From Hwanghaeella sp. (GTDB lineage Bacteria > Pseudomonadota > Alphaproteobacteria > UBA8366 > Aestuariispiraceae): a DNA stretch of 64,000 nucleotides. The stretch is from NCBI GenBank assembly GCA_028282025.1, contig JANQIT010000200.1, positions 1 through 64,000 of the forward strand, read 5' to 3'. This document shows, one piece after another, positions 20,201 to 29,386 of this stretch. How positions within the stretch are numbered: the first letter of the stretch is position 1; each line of letters begins with the position of its first letter. Made by a program: the position numbers and the translations under genes. A model generated the notes under the pieces. The model was not told the DNA's origin. It saw only the letters and a program-made list of their open reading frames with translations, and did no database searches.

Positions 20201-21176
20201 TCATGCTGGTGTTGATCTGTTCGGCAGCGTTGATACCGAAACCAAGCACACTGTCCCCACGCACGCGCGCTTCGGCGTACATCTTACCGGTCAGCGGCTG
20301 CGATACCCGTGCTCCGGCGAATGTAGACACCGAGACATAATGCGCCGTGCCGCCGTCGATGATGTTGCTTTGACCGGCAATCGACTGATCCAACGGGTTC
20401 AGCAGCGCATGGGGGTTGGCCGGACTGTGAAGCGATAAGTTGGTGGTGTCCATGTTCACGGCGAGGAAATTCTTCCTGTTGGCGCTGGCGTCGGTTCCAA
20501 TGGCGTTAAAGTCCATCACAAAGGACTGACCACCGGCGGTATCGGCGAGCTCGATCAGGTCGGCATCGGCACGCGCCGTCCACCATTGTGCATTGCCCTG
20601 GCTATGGACCCGACCCAACTCGGTAATCTGCACATCTCCGTTCTGGATCGACCGACCATCCAAACAGAGCGCCTGAGAGATAAAGCCGTTCGCCAATTGA
20701 GGCTGAGACACGGAGTCGCCGATCCGATGTTCGACGCCGCTACTGTTCCAAAGCGGCTGATGGCCCACGGCGGCGTCATTCCTGGTTACCAACGGCACCT
20801 TCTCGCCGTTGACCCAAATCTCACCGACCCCGTTTTCATAGTCGAAGACGACGTGATACCAGCCGGAATCGCGAAAGACTGTCCGAGTCGTATACAAAAA
20901 TTGAAACGCTCCGCCGATGTAGCTGAAAGCGGTGATATCGTCGCCTTCCCAACGCAGAACGAAGCGGTTGCTGGTGTTCGTATCGGCAGAGAACAGACTA
21001 TGGTTGGTACCGTCCGGGACAAGGTTAACCCAACAACCCAAGACGAACCGTGTCCGGTTGCCAGCCGCGCCAGGCGTACGGGTCAGATATTCGTCCGTCC
21101 CGTTGAAAAGACCGGACCTCAATTCGGGCACGGACGGCCCGAACCCACCCTGCAGATGCTTAAGCGGCCCGCTCAT
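17253..21176 (-). CDS. large phage tail fibre/receptor-binding protein with LamG/SPRY-like and Ig-like domains
   Basis: Two LamG-like regions (residues ~20-180 and C-terminal WDASQESATTALATFSDRSANGRDLVQ), SPRY-like centre, Ig-like TWTGSPTPTFSYQWRNGGVNI; phage tail position. Confidence 0.8.
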   Translation of the reverse strand: MSGPLKHLQGGFGPSVPELRSGLFNGTDEYLTRTPGAAGNRTRFVLGCWVNLVPDGTNHSLFSADTNTSNRFVLRWEGDDITAFSYIGGAFQFLYTTRTVFRDSGWYHVVFDYENGVGEIWVNGEKVPLVTRNDAAVGHQPLWNSSGVEHRIGDSVSQPQLANGFISQALCLDGRSIQNGDVQITELGRVHSQGNAQWWTARADADLIELADTAGGQSFVMDFNAIGTDASANRKNFLAVNMDTTNLSLHSPANPHALLNPLDQSIAGQSNIIDGGTAHYVSVSTFAGARVSQPLTGKMYAEARVRGDSVLGFGINAAEQINTSMSNFGGATSANPAFEYIVNGFGTYHNGATVHADAVAFADGDIFQVAYDADTGNLWIGRDDAWYGGGDPGAGVSPTFSDLDTSLTWFIVLSGGVGSANRVTLKIAERDWTYAAPTDFLPVTHANKPQPANQGADYFNALLYTADGADMQITGAGFQPDAAWLKRRDAVGSHRFVDNVRGVEKALFTDTTAVEAVEPDGLEAFLVDGFQLGMDPNYNTNTHQYTAWLFREGPHFKIVRYTGDSVAGRTVAHSLPGAPELLIVKARTDAVGWRVWHQALASTQYLDLGTTAAAATAASLWNSTVPDATNFTLGNASATNNLNSEFVAYVFRSVPGLCKVGSYTGNANADGPYIHCGFRPRWVMVKRIGAVSNWLIFDTARNAADASGFSMVFYANTNDVDAATGNWLRFYADGFKIRDGEFQLNANGDTFIFIALADAVSGGSLPSLPAGYPVDLDAVTADVPPSITTDPTLSGTVQIGQTLTATPGAQDGTEPITTAYEFRHADNTIIQAGSSTVTYTIQTSDYGEQIKVVQTATGTGTPAARESALTVAVPASAPGFGSGQPLATSGNKAGDTVTITSAPAGSFTGFPAPTHVQYDIYRVGTPDVLIQADIAPGIYTLPSDEIGNQYFIRQTISNPADSVTADSPDYGPVTEADSSPVNTVAPAITPASIEAGNVLTCSQGTWTGSPTPTFSYQWRNGGVNIGGAAASTYTTRNPDDVGGTIGCAVTADNGVGSPVQVEAFNDVMPTLPGGAWIPTNLGAKLEGWWDASQESATTALATFSDRSANGRDLVQNAAAGRPSIVAAHQNGLNAVLFDGNHDWMLTSVTFSTPNFMLFMVAQHDAVQPEEGGMYSRGTVVPKAWYSPSSKHIVFAHHFSALVPVSHTPGNVFLSTHVAQAGISYTTLDGVDGASSTEPYDTSALPFAIGSRRTDWQEKSMKGHIMEVVYCSSLTDDEIADVEGYLAHKWGIQGTALPVGHPHKGSSP

Positions 21177-22084
21177 CAGATGCGCCTCACATCGACGGTG
21201 GCGCCCTGAATCATATAGGCGAACACGGTCCTCTCGGCCTCCACCGTTGGGGGCCCCTGATTGCCGAAATCTGCGGTGCTGGGCCAGGAAAACCCGTTTG
21301 CGTTTCCAGATGCATTATCGATCACGATATTGCCGCCTTGGCCGTCCGCTAGGTTGTCGAAGGTGATGGACATTGCACCTGCGCTGGCCGCCGGCGTGAT
21401 CAGAAAGTTTTGACCGGCATTGAAATCCAGCACAGCATCGTTGGCCGCAACGAACGGGCTGCGCTGCGAGCCGGTCCAATTCTGATCGCCGGCCAAAAGA
21501 GCCGCGGCGACTAAGGCGTTCAAAGCCGTGCTGTCAGAATCGTCAATCAGCGATCCCCAGAAAGCGGAAACAGTCACATCACCTGGAGCAACACCCGCCG
21601 ACGCAACGGGTGTCCCGTCCTGATCAAATGAAAGAAAATTCCCGGCACGCGTATCTCGGTCAGGAAGCACCATCCCCTTGGAAAGATCACTGCTATCCGT
21701 CTTCGCCAAGCGCATTGCAGTCGATGAAGCCAGGTCCAGTTCCTGCATACGCGCGATAATTTTGTCGAACTCATCATTGAGGACCTTGGCGCGGAACTCC
21801 CCTTCCTGGAAGTCGGTCGTGCGCTCAATGGGTAACTCCCGAGTAAGAGTAACTTTCCTCTGCGCCGCCGGAGCCGTCGAAAAAGAGACACTACCGCCGT
21901 CGGTCTCCCCAGTTCCGTTGACCGTGAACCCGCTAGCTTCCGCCTCGGTGTTGTCGTCGAAATAGACTTTAAGATCCGACGCCTGGAAGATTGGAAAAGG
22001 AAAAGTGAAATCCACTTGGCTTCCATTCGCCACGTACTGAATAACCGGTAGAATGTCCCCGATACGGATATGTTCGCTTGTCAT
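21176..22084 (-). CDS. T7-like tail fibre N-terminal domain protein
   Basis: VQYVANGSQVDFTFPFPIFQASDLKVYFDD...LTRELPIERTTDFQEG hallmark. Confidence 0.88.
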   Translation of the reverse strand: MTSEHIRIGDILPVIQYVANGSQVDFTFPFPIFQASDLKVYFDDNTEAEASGFTVNGTGETDGGSVSFSTAPAAQRKVTLTRELPIERTTDFQEGEFRAKVLNDEFDKIIARMQELDLASSTAMRLAKTDSSDLSKGMVLPDRDTRAGNFLSFDQDGTPVASAGVAPGDVTVSAFWGSLIDDSDSTALNALVAAALLAGDQNWTGSQRSPFVAANDAVLDFNAGQNFLITPAASAGAMSITFDNLADGQGGNIVIDNASGNANGFSWPSTADFGNQGPPTVEAERTVFAYMIQGATVDVRRI

Positions 22085-22110
22085 AGGTCGACCCCTCTTT
22101 AATCAGATCT

Positions 22111-22662
22111 TCACTGCGTCCGGAAACGGTCGATAGTCTTCATCCCTAATCCCAAGACACTACTCAGCGCATTTGTGCGCCAACGGTCCCGGACCCGCCG
22201 GCTTTCAAGTTGCAAGGCAAGATCCTGGGAGGTTGCATTGGTTCTCAACCGCCTTCCCGCGAGATCCGCCGCCGCAATAGCGGAACGATTAATGTGGCCG
22301 GCGCTTCCTGAATTCGGATTGGCGCCGGTCCGTCCGGACTGGTTCGCCCGCTGCGCCAACGCCTTTTGCAACAAGGTTTCGTTCTCCAAGGCCCGTTCGC
22401 TTTCCTGCAAACGCCCCTCCGCACGCTGAAGATTCAACGCCGCTTGTTGTGTCCGTGCCTCTCGCGCGCCACCGATAAGCTGGTTCGCCGTTTGTAGACC
22501 TTGAAGAGCACCCAGCGCCAAATTGGCGGGCGTTAAAGTAGAAGCTGCGGCAGCAGAACCGGCCAGGGCCGGAGCCGCTGCGAACCCAGCACCACCGGAC
22601 ACGGCACCCAACGTGCCGACGGCGATAAGGGGTATAATCCGCTTGAAAGTATCTCCGCTCAT
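22111..22662 (-). CDS. phage internal virion-like protein
   Basis: Ala-rich N-terminus, coiled coil; position between tail tubular B and tail fibre genes. Confidence 0.6.
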   Translation of the reverse strand: MSGDTFKRIIPLIAVGTLGAVSGGAGFAAAPALAGSAAAASTLTPANLALGALQGLQTANQLIGGAREARTQQAALNLQRAEGRLQESERALENETLLQKALAQRANQSGRTGANPNSGSAGHINRSAIAAADLAGRRLRTNATSQDLALQLESRRVRDRWRTNALSSVLGLGMKTIDRFRTQ

Positions 22663-24680
22663 GCTGCTATCTCCGAAGTAACCGATAGAATGGTCGCGCG
22701 TGCAGCGCTGTTTCCCGTAATGCGAACCGTGGCGCCGCTATCCCGGCGGAATTGCCCGCCGCGCCACCCCAAGAACCGCAAGGTGCGTAACCCGGTGAAA
22801 GACGGTGGGGGCGAGTCCAAAGCGGTTTCGCCGAATTCCGTGAAGACAATGGTCCGGCCGTTAACGGTTACCGGGCCGCGCGTATCGGAAAAGCGAACCG
22901 TTGCACGGACGATACGGTGCGCGTTCCCGATCAACGTGCCATCTGTCAGTTGCGCTTCAATCGGCATCGTCTCCACGGCCCACTGGAACGGCAGCCCCAC
23001 CTCCACCGATGTGACTTCATAAGGCGTCCTGATCGCGCCGTTCGTCACAGTCTGTGGGCCAAGGTCGGAACCGCCAGGCCCCAATACACGAACCGTGTGC
23101 CCCTCAAGATGATCGAACCCGCTCCACATGTCGGTTGCTATCTGCGTGGACTTCGACAATGAACAGTCCAGATCGTGCCCAAGCTTCAACCGTTCGATAA
23201 AATACCGCTCCGCCCCGCCAATCGTCCGTTTGACCAGCAGGTAGGTGGAGCGCCCGACAACGGCGACACGCAGCATCTCCCCTTCCGTATCCCAAAGCGT
23301 CCACCCCGTTACGGATTGAGATTTCCGCGTATTCAGGACCGCCATTGTGCCGTCACTGTTGACGACGAAAAGGTGATGGGCGGAATTACCGAACCCCCCG
23401 CGGCGGGCCGCCATGTCCACGGGCTCGCGCATCAACGATCCCGCGAGAAGGGCCAAATCCTGCGCCTGGTAGATCGTAAGTCCGCCCTCGTCGGATCCCG
23501 CCGGCACCAATTCCTGCACAGTCTGATGATGGTGGATTCCATCCTCGTCGAGGAAGGAGTCGGAAACGAAAACAACCGACCCATCCATTTCCTGCGGGCG
23601 CACGGCTGCAGCGGGCACTTCGGTGTGGCGCTGGAAATAGAAATTCTTCGGCGTAACAGGCGACTCTCGGCCTACGAAAACCCCACCACTGGTAAAAAGA
23701 AAAAAATCGTCCAGCGCATACTGCTGCTGTATTTTGCTGACCCGGTCTCCATCCATGGAGAATTCAACGGCGCTGTCGTCCAATGGCTCTCCGTCGGTAG
23801 CGGATTTTTCCTCGAAGTTGAAAAAGTCGTTGGTAACCGATCCCCACTCCGTCTGTGGCCTCGATTGAGATCCCCCGAAATAGAGACGCCCTTCAAAGAA
23901 ATAGACCGACGCCGGCCAGCCACGCCGGTCCGACCATACCTCCTCGGCTTTCTGCGACGCGCTGGACATATCGAATGACCAGCCGGCAATCGGCGTGGTG
24001 TCTTGAAACGCCGTCGAGATGTTTATCTTTGCCTGTTTGGCTGAAACCACAGCGGTGACGGTTGCCACCCCGCCATTCCCCTTGATCGTCGCACCGATAT
24101 CACCGGCGAGAAACCAGTCCTCGTCACTCATCAAATCCACCGAGGCGCCAGTCGTTGCGGCCGGCGTGACAAAAAAGCCTGGAAAGTAGCGGCCAAACTC
24201 ATGACTGGGCGGATTGGTAATCTCAACCGTATCAAGAGACCATCTGTCATGGGCTCCCCGCCGGACAAGTTTCCGGTATTGATAATCCGGGTGCGTCAGG
24301 ATGAGGGTATCCAGCGATTGCGTCATGCGCAGTTCGGCAAGATCCCGCCCGTTGAACGGCGACGCTACCTCTGTCTGCAGCTCTCCATTACGGAAAACCC
24401 GGATGGCCCTATGGGTGAAAACCAAGAGATACTTTTGTTCGCTTGAGAATTCGAACTCTCGCAGAAGAACCCCCAGCACGCCGTCGGCAACCGCGTCGCT
24501 AATCTCCGCGACAAAGCCAAAGCCCTGCCGCATGGTTTGGCCTCCCAACGGCAAACCGTGCATGTTCCGGATTTCCAAACCACCGGCATAATAGGCATTC
24601 ACGTCCTGGCGGGCGGCCAGATCCCGATCCAGCATGCCGGAGGCGAAACTCGCCTGTTGCGTTGCAGCGCGCGCAGCCAT
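22659..24680 (-). CDS. podovirus tail tubular protein B / nozzle-like
   Basis: 673 aa; FASGMLDRDLAARQDVNAYYAGGLEIRNMHGLPLGG; T7 gp12-like position. Confidence 0.75.
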   Translation of the reverse strand: MAARAATQQASFASGMLDRDLAARQDVNAYYAGGLEIRNMHGLPLGGQTMRQGFGFVAEISDAVADGVLGVLLREFEFSSEQKYLLVFTHRAIRVFRNGELQTEVASPFNGRDLAELRMTQSLDTLILTHPDYQYRKLVRRGAHDRWSLDTVEITNPPSHEFGRYFPGFFVTPAATTGASVDLMSDEDWFLAGDIGATIKGNGGVATVTAVVSAKQAKINISTAFQDTTPIAGWSFDMSSASQKAEEVWSDRRGWPASVYFFEGRLYFGGSQSRPQTEWGSVTNDFFNFEEKSATDGEPLDDSAVEFSMDGDRVSKIQQQYALDDFFLFTSGGVFVGRESPVTPKNFYFQRHTEVPAAAVRPQEMDGSVVFVSDSFLDEDGIHHHQTVQELVPAGSDEGGLTIYQAQDLALLAGSLMREPVDMAARRGGFGNSAHHLFVVNSDGTMAVLNTRKSQSVTGWTLWDTEGEMLRVAVVGRSTYLLVKRTIGGAERYFIERLKLGHDLDCSLSKSTQIATDMWSGFDHLEGHTVRVLGPGGSDLGPQTVTNGAIRTPYEVTSVEVGLPFQWAVETMPIEAQLTDGTLIGNAHRIVRATVRFSDTRGPVTVNGRTIVFTEFGETALDSPPPSFTGLRTLRFLGWRGGQFRRDSGATVRITGNSAARATILSVTSEIAA

Positions 24681-25249
24681 CAGCCCCGAACCTCCAAAAG
24701 ATATCCCGACCGAATGCGGCGCGGTGTCTGTTGCTGTGCATCGATGGTCTTGGCGCGCTGAATGGAAAGCTCCGCCATCCGCGCAAGCGCTTCCGTCCGG
24801 GATGTATTTTCCGTCAACGGAAGGGCGAATTCCGCCGCCAGCTTTGCGATAAGGACCTCCGCAAAATAGGGAGGAAAAGCGCTTTCATCTGGCCGGAAAA
24901 TATAGGTCAGCAAGACCCCATCTTCATCCGTATGCAAAGTCCGCTCGAAAATTCTGTACTCTACCCCTGCGCCGGTGCGCGCCTCGCTCCCGCCCACGGA
25001 CAGTGCGCGTAGGAAGTCGGCCGGGAGTTGATACGCGAACGCAAAGTCCGCAGAAGGGATTGCGGCCAGCTTAGGAAGCGGCGCCTGCCCTTTCGCAAAA
25101 CTCCAAGGATGCGCGGACAACAGCCCGTCTCTAACGCTGGTGTACCGTGTTCCGGCAATAAGCGACTCCGCCGACCCCTCCTCGAATGAAGAAATTGGCA
25201 CGGCCGCTAGCGACACCAGGGCTTGGCTGCAAATCTGGAACTTGTTCAT
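24680..25249 (-). CDS. tail tubular protein A-like (gp11)
   Basis: ICSQALVSLAAVPISSFEEGSAESLIAGTRYTSVRDGLLSAHPWSFAK. Confidence 0.8.
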   Translation of the reverse strand: MNKFQICSQALVSLAAVPISSFEEGSAESLIAGTRYTSVRDGLLSAHPWSFAKGQAPLPKLAAIPSADFAFAYQLPADFLRALSVGGSEARTGAGVEYRIFERTLHTDEDGVLLTYIFRPDESAFPPYFAEVLIAKLAAEFALPLTENTSRTEALARMAELSIQRAKTIDAQQQTPRRIRSGYLLEVRG

Positions 25250-25311
25250 GTTTGCTCCTGTGTCGGGTTCGGGGGGCGGCGCCGCCGCCCCCGCACATCC
25301 CCATCAAGCGC

Positions 25312-25551
25312 CTAGACGGCGCCGTCGCTCACCGTAACGGTCGTGCCGTCGTTGGCCGTAACCGCCATGAACCCGACTGCGTCGGCCGCGATGACGTAAA
25401 TCAAGTCATTGGCCGCCAACATGCCCGAAGCGGTGTTGAAGTAATTGGCGCCGGCGATCGTCAGACGATTGTCCGCGGTGGACTTGTATTGCCACCAGGT
25501 TTGACCATCGCCATGGGCCATTGCCGACAGGTGTGTATTGTCAAAAGCCAT
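25312..25551 (-). CDS. small phage virion protein
   Basis: 79-aa ORF between capsid and tail tubular A. Confidence 0.55.
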   Translation of the reverse strand: MAFDNTHLSAMAHGDGQTWWQYKSTADNRLTIAGANYFNTASGMLAANDLIYVIAADAVGFMAVTANDGTTVTVSDGAV

Positions 25552-25566
25552 GTCCTACTGCTCCTT

Positions 25567-26403
25567 CTATCCCAGCGGCGTATCGTGTTTGACTTGAATC
25601 CGAACCGCCCCCTTGGGATCGATCAGGCAAGTACCCTGAAGGATCCGGGTGTTCAGGAACCATTCGGACTTGGTGTTTTCCCAAGACCAGGTGGATCGCA
25701 GTTCCGTGGCGATGGCATGGCCGATGGCGGACTGGTGATAGATCACACAAGTTGCTTGCCCCGTCGTGGAGGGCAGCGCGGTATGCTGCATCCACAGAAT
25801 ATTGCGCCACTTCTTGGCTTCGGAACCCTGTAGCCACGGCGCTTCCGTCTCGCCGATGTAATCCTTGTCGGCAAATTCCGGAATGTTCAGAAGTTCTTCC
25901 CAGGCATGTGGGGTCACGACCGCTGTGCGCTTACCATCGTCCGGCACGTCCGCAGCGTTCAAGGCTTCGACCGCCCGTTGAATCAAGCCTTTGGTTAGAC
26001 CGACTGTAAAATCACCAACGGGATAGATAGCAGAATCAAGCGCTCTGCTAAGGATGAGATCATCCGTATCCCGTCCATGCGCATGGGCGAAGTTTTTGGC
26101 GATAACCATTTTTTCGTCAGCGCTACTGATCAATTCGTCCAGATCGCCGACATAATCTCCGCCATAGGACGAAATCAGATCGCAAGGCACACGCCCCCGG
26201 GAAGAGGTAATTACCGGAACATCGGCGCCACGGGCCTTGGTGCCCGTCGTGACCTTGCCGGCGGTATTGAAGTGGGTGCGTTCGCCTTTTACGTCCGTCT
26301 TGGTGCGGACCGTATTCCGAAGCTTCGAGCCTTCACGTTGATAGGCCAGATGCACATCGGACTGAAACTCCTGGTCGAACCAGGCAGGTATATTTTCTGA
26401 CAT
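25567..26403 (-). CDS. phage major capsid protein
   Basis: 278 aa; SEADKMVIAKNFAHAHGRDTDDLI-type capsid pattern; position 5' of tail tubular genes. Confidence 0.75.
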   Translation of the reverse strand: MSENIPAWFDQEFQSDVHLAYQREGSKLRNTVRTKTDVKGERTHFNTAGKVTTGTKARGADVPVITSSRGRVPCDLISSYGGDYVGDLDELISSADEKMVIAKNFAHAHGRDTDDLILSRALDSAIYPVGDFTVGLTKGLIQRAVEALNAADVPDDGKRTAVVTPHAWEELLNIPEFADKDYIGETEAPWLQGSEAKKWRNILWMQHTALPSTTGQATCVIYHQSAIGHAIATELRSTWSWENTKSEWFLNTRILQGTCLIDPKGAVRIQVKHDTPLG

Positions 26404-26467
26404 CGGGTATCCCTCGTCGTTTCCGATTCTGCACCGTCAACGCCGGTGCGGGCGGGTCGGATACGCA

Positions 26468-26550
26468 GCGGGTCTGTGCCGTGATATGCCGCTGGGCGGT
26501 TCAACCGCTATGGCCAAGGGTGTCGCCGGGTCTGGCCAGTGATATGCCGG
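26468..26550. promoter_or_regulatory. directly repeated ~22-bp motif (GGGTCTGtGCCgGTGATATGCCG) around a GCGGTTCAACCGC palindrome upstream of the capsid gene
   Basis: Copies at ~26468 and ~26528 separated by ~60 bp. Confidence 0.4.
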
Positions 26551-26639
26551 TCAAGCGCTATTATAAACACGGCCGAGGTGAAGTAACGTAACGCGTCACA
26601 AAAACACCGCTTACCTTTTACCGTTTTCTTGATTTAAAT

Positions 26640-26960
26640 TCGCGTGAGGAAACGATGATCAACCCTTTCCGGATGGGCAGTGGAGCTTAGGTCGGAGAGT
26701 TCCAGCAATAGCGGGGCGGTGCCGCTGTACGTCCGGCGCAACGCTTCCTCGTTCCGCTGTAGGTGCAGAATCCCGCCGCTTCCCGTTTCCGCGCCAGGCG
26801 GGCGCGGTCCATCGACGCCGCATCGAATGGCGGGCGCTGAAAGTCGACAAGGAATACTTATCGGGGCGAAGCATTGCCTGGCCCCCGTACAGCGATAAGA
26901 ACCCGCCGCGCACCCGGCGCGCGGTCTCCGCATGGTCCAGGGTGAGCTGAGAGAGTATTC
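26640..26960 (-). pseudogene. decayed copy of scaffold 3' end plus toxin N-terminus junction
   Basis: Minus-strand fragments LHLQRNEEALRRTYSGTAPLLLELSDL and RRVRGGFLSLYGG match the intact ILRLQWNEEALRRTRGDTDPLLLELADL / RRVRDGFRSLYGD at 36.5-36.9 kb. Confidence 0.8.
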
Positions 26961-28172
26961 ACCTGACATTTAAAGGCCGCGTCCGACCCTCCTTCATGTA
27001 TCGGGTCGGGTGTGGCCATGCCGCTCCTGTATGGGGTTAGGATTTGTTCACCACAAACAATCCAACTCACTCAGGAGCAAGACATGACCACGAAGGAAAA
27101 GGTAGCACGGCGGAAGCTCTCATTGCTCTAACTTGCGAGCGACCTCGACAATGTTTCCAAAGCCTGCAAGCTGATGGGCTACAGCCGTCAGCAGTTTTAC
27201 GAGATCCGGCGGAACTTTCAGACCTACGGCGCTCAGGGGCTGATCGACCGGCTGCCCGGCGCCAGAGGACCGCACCCGAACCGGGTGCCGGAAGAGGTTG
27301 AGCAGGCGATCCTCGACCACGCGCTCGCCCATCCCAGCCACGGACCATTGCGGGTCGCCCACGAGCTTACCCTGCAGGGCGTTCAGGTCTCGTCCGGCGG
27401 GGTGCGCGGGGTCTGGTCGCGGCACGACCTACTCACCCGGCATCAGCGGCTGCTGCGCCTGGAAAAGCACGTCTCGAGTAAGAAGATCGACCTGACACCG
27501 GAACAGATCCGGTTGCTCGAGCGGTTCAGCCCGGAGTTCCGCGAACGCCATATCGAAACCCGGCACACCGGGGACCTGGTGGCCGTCGATACCTTCTTCG
27601 TCGGCACGCTGAAGGGGATCGGCAAGGTCTATCTGCAGACCGTCATCGACTGCTTCTCACGCTACGCCTGGGGAAGGCTTTACACCTCCAAGCTGCCGGT
27701 CACCGCCGTCCACGTCATGAACAACGACGTGATCCCCACCTTCGAAGCCCACGGCGCGAAGATCGAAACAGTGCTCAGCGATAACGGGCGGGAGTATTGC
27801 GGCCGGCCCGACCGGCACCCGTATGAACTCTTCCTGCAACTCGAAGAGATCGAGCACCGCACCACAAAGGTGCGACGGCCGCAGTCCAACGGCTTCGTCG
27901 AACGCCTGCACCGAACCCTGCTCGACGAGCACTTCCGCGTCATGGGAAGGACCAAGTTCTACGAGAGCGTGGCGGAGATGCAGGACGACCTGGACGCCTA
28001 TCTCGAAACCTACAACACGAAACGTCCGCACCAGGGCCGCAACATGAAGGTTAGGACGCCCAAGACCGTCTTCATCAACGGCCTGCCAAAACAAAAAAAC
28101 AAAAAAGGAGGAAACAACCAAGAAAGCCGCTTAAACTAACCCCAAGGGAGCGGCGACTGTCAGGTAATTACC
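26957..28172 (+). mobile_element. IS481-family insertion sequence
   Basis: DDE transposase plus terminal-like inverted repeats ACCTGACA (26961-26968) / TGTCAGGT (28158-28165). Confidence 0.75.
27174..28139 (+). CDS. IS481-family transposase
   Basis: HTH, DTFFVGTLKGIGKVYLQTVIDCFSRYAWG...LSDNGREYCG...PQSNGFVERLHRTLLDEHF...YNTKRPHQGRNM DDE motif. Confidence 0.93.
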   Translation: MGYSRQQFYEIRRNFQTYGAQGLIDRLPGARGPHPNRVPEEVEQAILDHALAHPSHGPLRVAHELTLQGVQVSSGGVRGVWSRHDLLTRHQRLLRLEKHVSSKKIDLTPEQIRLLERFSPEFRERHIETRHTGDLVAVDTFFVGTLKGIGKVYLQTVIDCFSRYAWGRLYTSKLPVTAVHVMNNDVIPTFEAHGAKIETVLSDNGREYCGRPDRHPYELFLQLEEIEHRTTKVRRPQSNGFVERLHRTLLDEHFRVMGRTKFYESVAEMQDDLDAYLETYNTKRPHQGRNMKVRTPKTVFINGLPKQKNKKGGNNQESRLN

Positions 28173-28324
28173 GTCTCTGTACATCCGGGGGCTTCGGCCC
28201 CTTACAAACAGATTTTTCGATTGGATCGCTAGGCTACGCAGGGAAGTGCGTTAACACTGAATCGTCGGCATTCGATAGCGGACCTAAGATCATCGAAGCA
28301 AAAAGCAAAAATATGCCATTCCGC

Positions 28325-28552
28325 TTAGTTTTCTACGATCCTGCAGTTGGCTCCAAGACCTTTAGATTCGTCTACAAAACTCTGCGCCCGTTCGCGAGGA
28401 ACTTCAATGACAACAGGCTCACGCGCAAGAATTGCCTCCGCTGTCCTCTTACCTTCACTCAATGACATACCTGTTTCCTGGCGGATCAATTTGACAAGGC
28501 GGATCGTTATCAGCCCTGGTCTCCAACCGCTGAATTGGACTTTTGCTGTCAT
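28325..28552 (-). CDS. candidate immunity protein, ribosomal L7/L12 C-terminal-domain-like
   Basis: LITIRLVKLIRQETGMSLSEGKRTAEAILAREPVVIEVPRERAQSFVDESKGLGANCRIVE resembles L7/L12 CTD; start 3 nt after the end of the upstream CT cassette. Confidence 0.65.
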   Translation of the reverse strand: MTAKVQFSGWRPGLITIRLVKLIRQETGMSLSEGKRTAEAILAREPVVIEVPRERAQSFVDESKGLGANCRIVEN

Positions 28553-28554
28553 GG

Positions 28555-28928
28555 CTACTCTTCCTTGACTACAATTTCGCGAAGAGTTCTACCTGGGTTT
28601 ATCACAGTCGAACGTTCACCCCCTATGACAAAGACGCTAACTCCACACTGCGCACCCAACTCTAGCGGAAATTTGCGTAGCTCCGGCATGCTACTTACGC
28701 CTGGACTGAATATGTCTATAGATAAACCGTCCAATACCAACAGATCATCTTCTATCGAAAAACCCGTGAGAATACTTATCTCGCCATTCTTTCTCTGAAC
28801 TTCGAGCTCAAAATCGCGGCCTTCTTCCCCAAGGACCTTTACACCACGCTCTGTTGCATCCAGGTCTAGTGTCTCATCACCAGACTTCAGTTCGGAAGAG
28901 CCCTCACTACCTCTCTTTGAATCTGGAC
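28555..28928 (-). pseudogene. displaced toxin C-terminal cassette (CT-D), no start codon of its own
   Basis: Open frame ...GSSELKSGDETLDLDATERGVKVLGEEGRDFELEVQRKNGEISILTGFSIEDDLLVLDGLSIDIFSPGVSSMPELRKFPLELGAQCGVSVFVIGGERSTVINPGRTLREIVVKEE*, preceded by hinge homology at 28932-29018. Confidence 0.6.
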
Positions 28929-28931
28929 CTC

Positions 28932-29018
28932 AATAATCTCAGGGCACCAACGGCTCGACGGACTCATTGCTCGGTTCCTCATTGTCCAAACCGTCCGGCC
29001 CAACCGGTCCTTCAACGC
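28932..29018 (-). repeat. copy of toxin hinge region (and adjoining short scaffold remnant)
   Basis: tcctcattgtccaaaccgtccggcc stretch shared with 36070-36110 of the intact toxin gene. Confidence 0.75.
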
Positions 29019-29075
29019 TTTTAGGAACGGCACACCGTTCGCAGACGACCGGATAGACCACAACCTATCGGCAGT

Positions 29076-29386
29076 AGCGCTATGTGTAGGTGGATTCGTC
29101 TTTCTAGAGGCCGCTAGTCTATCAGTCCGGATCCACAGCTCGGCGCTAATTGCTAACGGTTCAGTTCAGGCTCGGACAGCTTTCCGGTCTTCGGATCGAT
29201 CGTGAATATCACCGATGGCGTTACGCCTTTCAGCTTGCGCCCATCTTGGCTGATGTAAATGCCGTGGAAGGATTGCGGCACCTTCTTACCTTTCCGACCA
29301 ATCTTCAACTCATGGTCTTCGATTATCCAGAGCCGGTTACCCTGATTGTCGTAACCAAGAACATTTCGCCCGACCTTCTCATCGCC
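29076..29386. repeat. ~311-bp repeat copy 1 (pair with 35031-35341)
   Basis: agcgctatgtgtagg...gtcttcga.tatccagagccggttaccctgattgtcgtaaccaagaacatttcgcccgac near-identical over the span, offset 5955. Confidence 0.9.

Noticed and set aside
19458-20438. 326-aa ORF antisense to the tail fibre gene
   Set aside because: No motifs; tail fibre frame is strongly supported.
27067-28121. Several minus-strand ORFs across the IS481 element
   Set aside because: Shadow ORFs of the transposase frame.
28188-28201. GGGGC-TTCG-GCCCC hairpin downstream of IS481
   Set aside because: No following T-run; likely IS-end or incidental structure.
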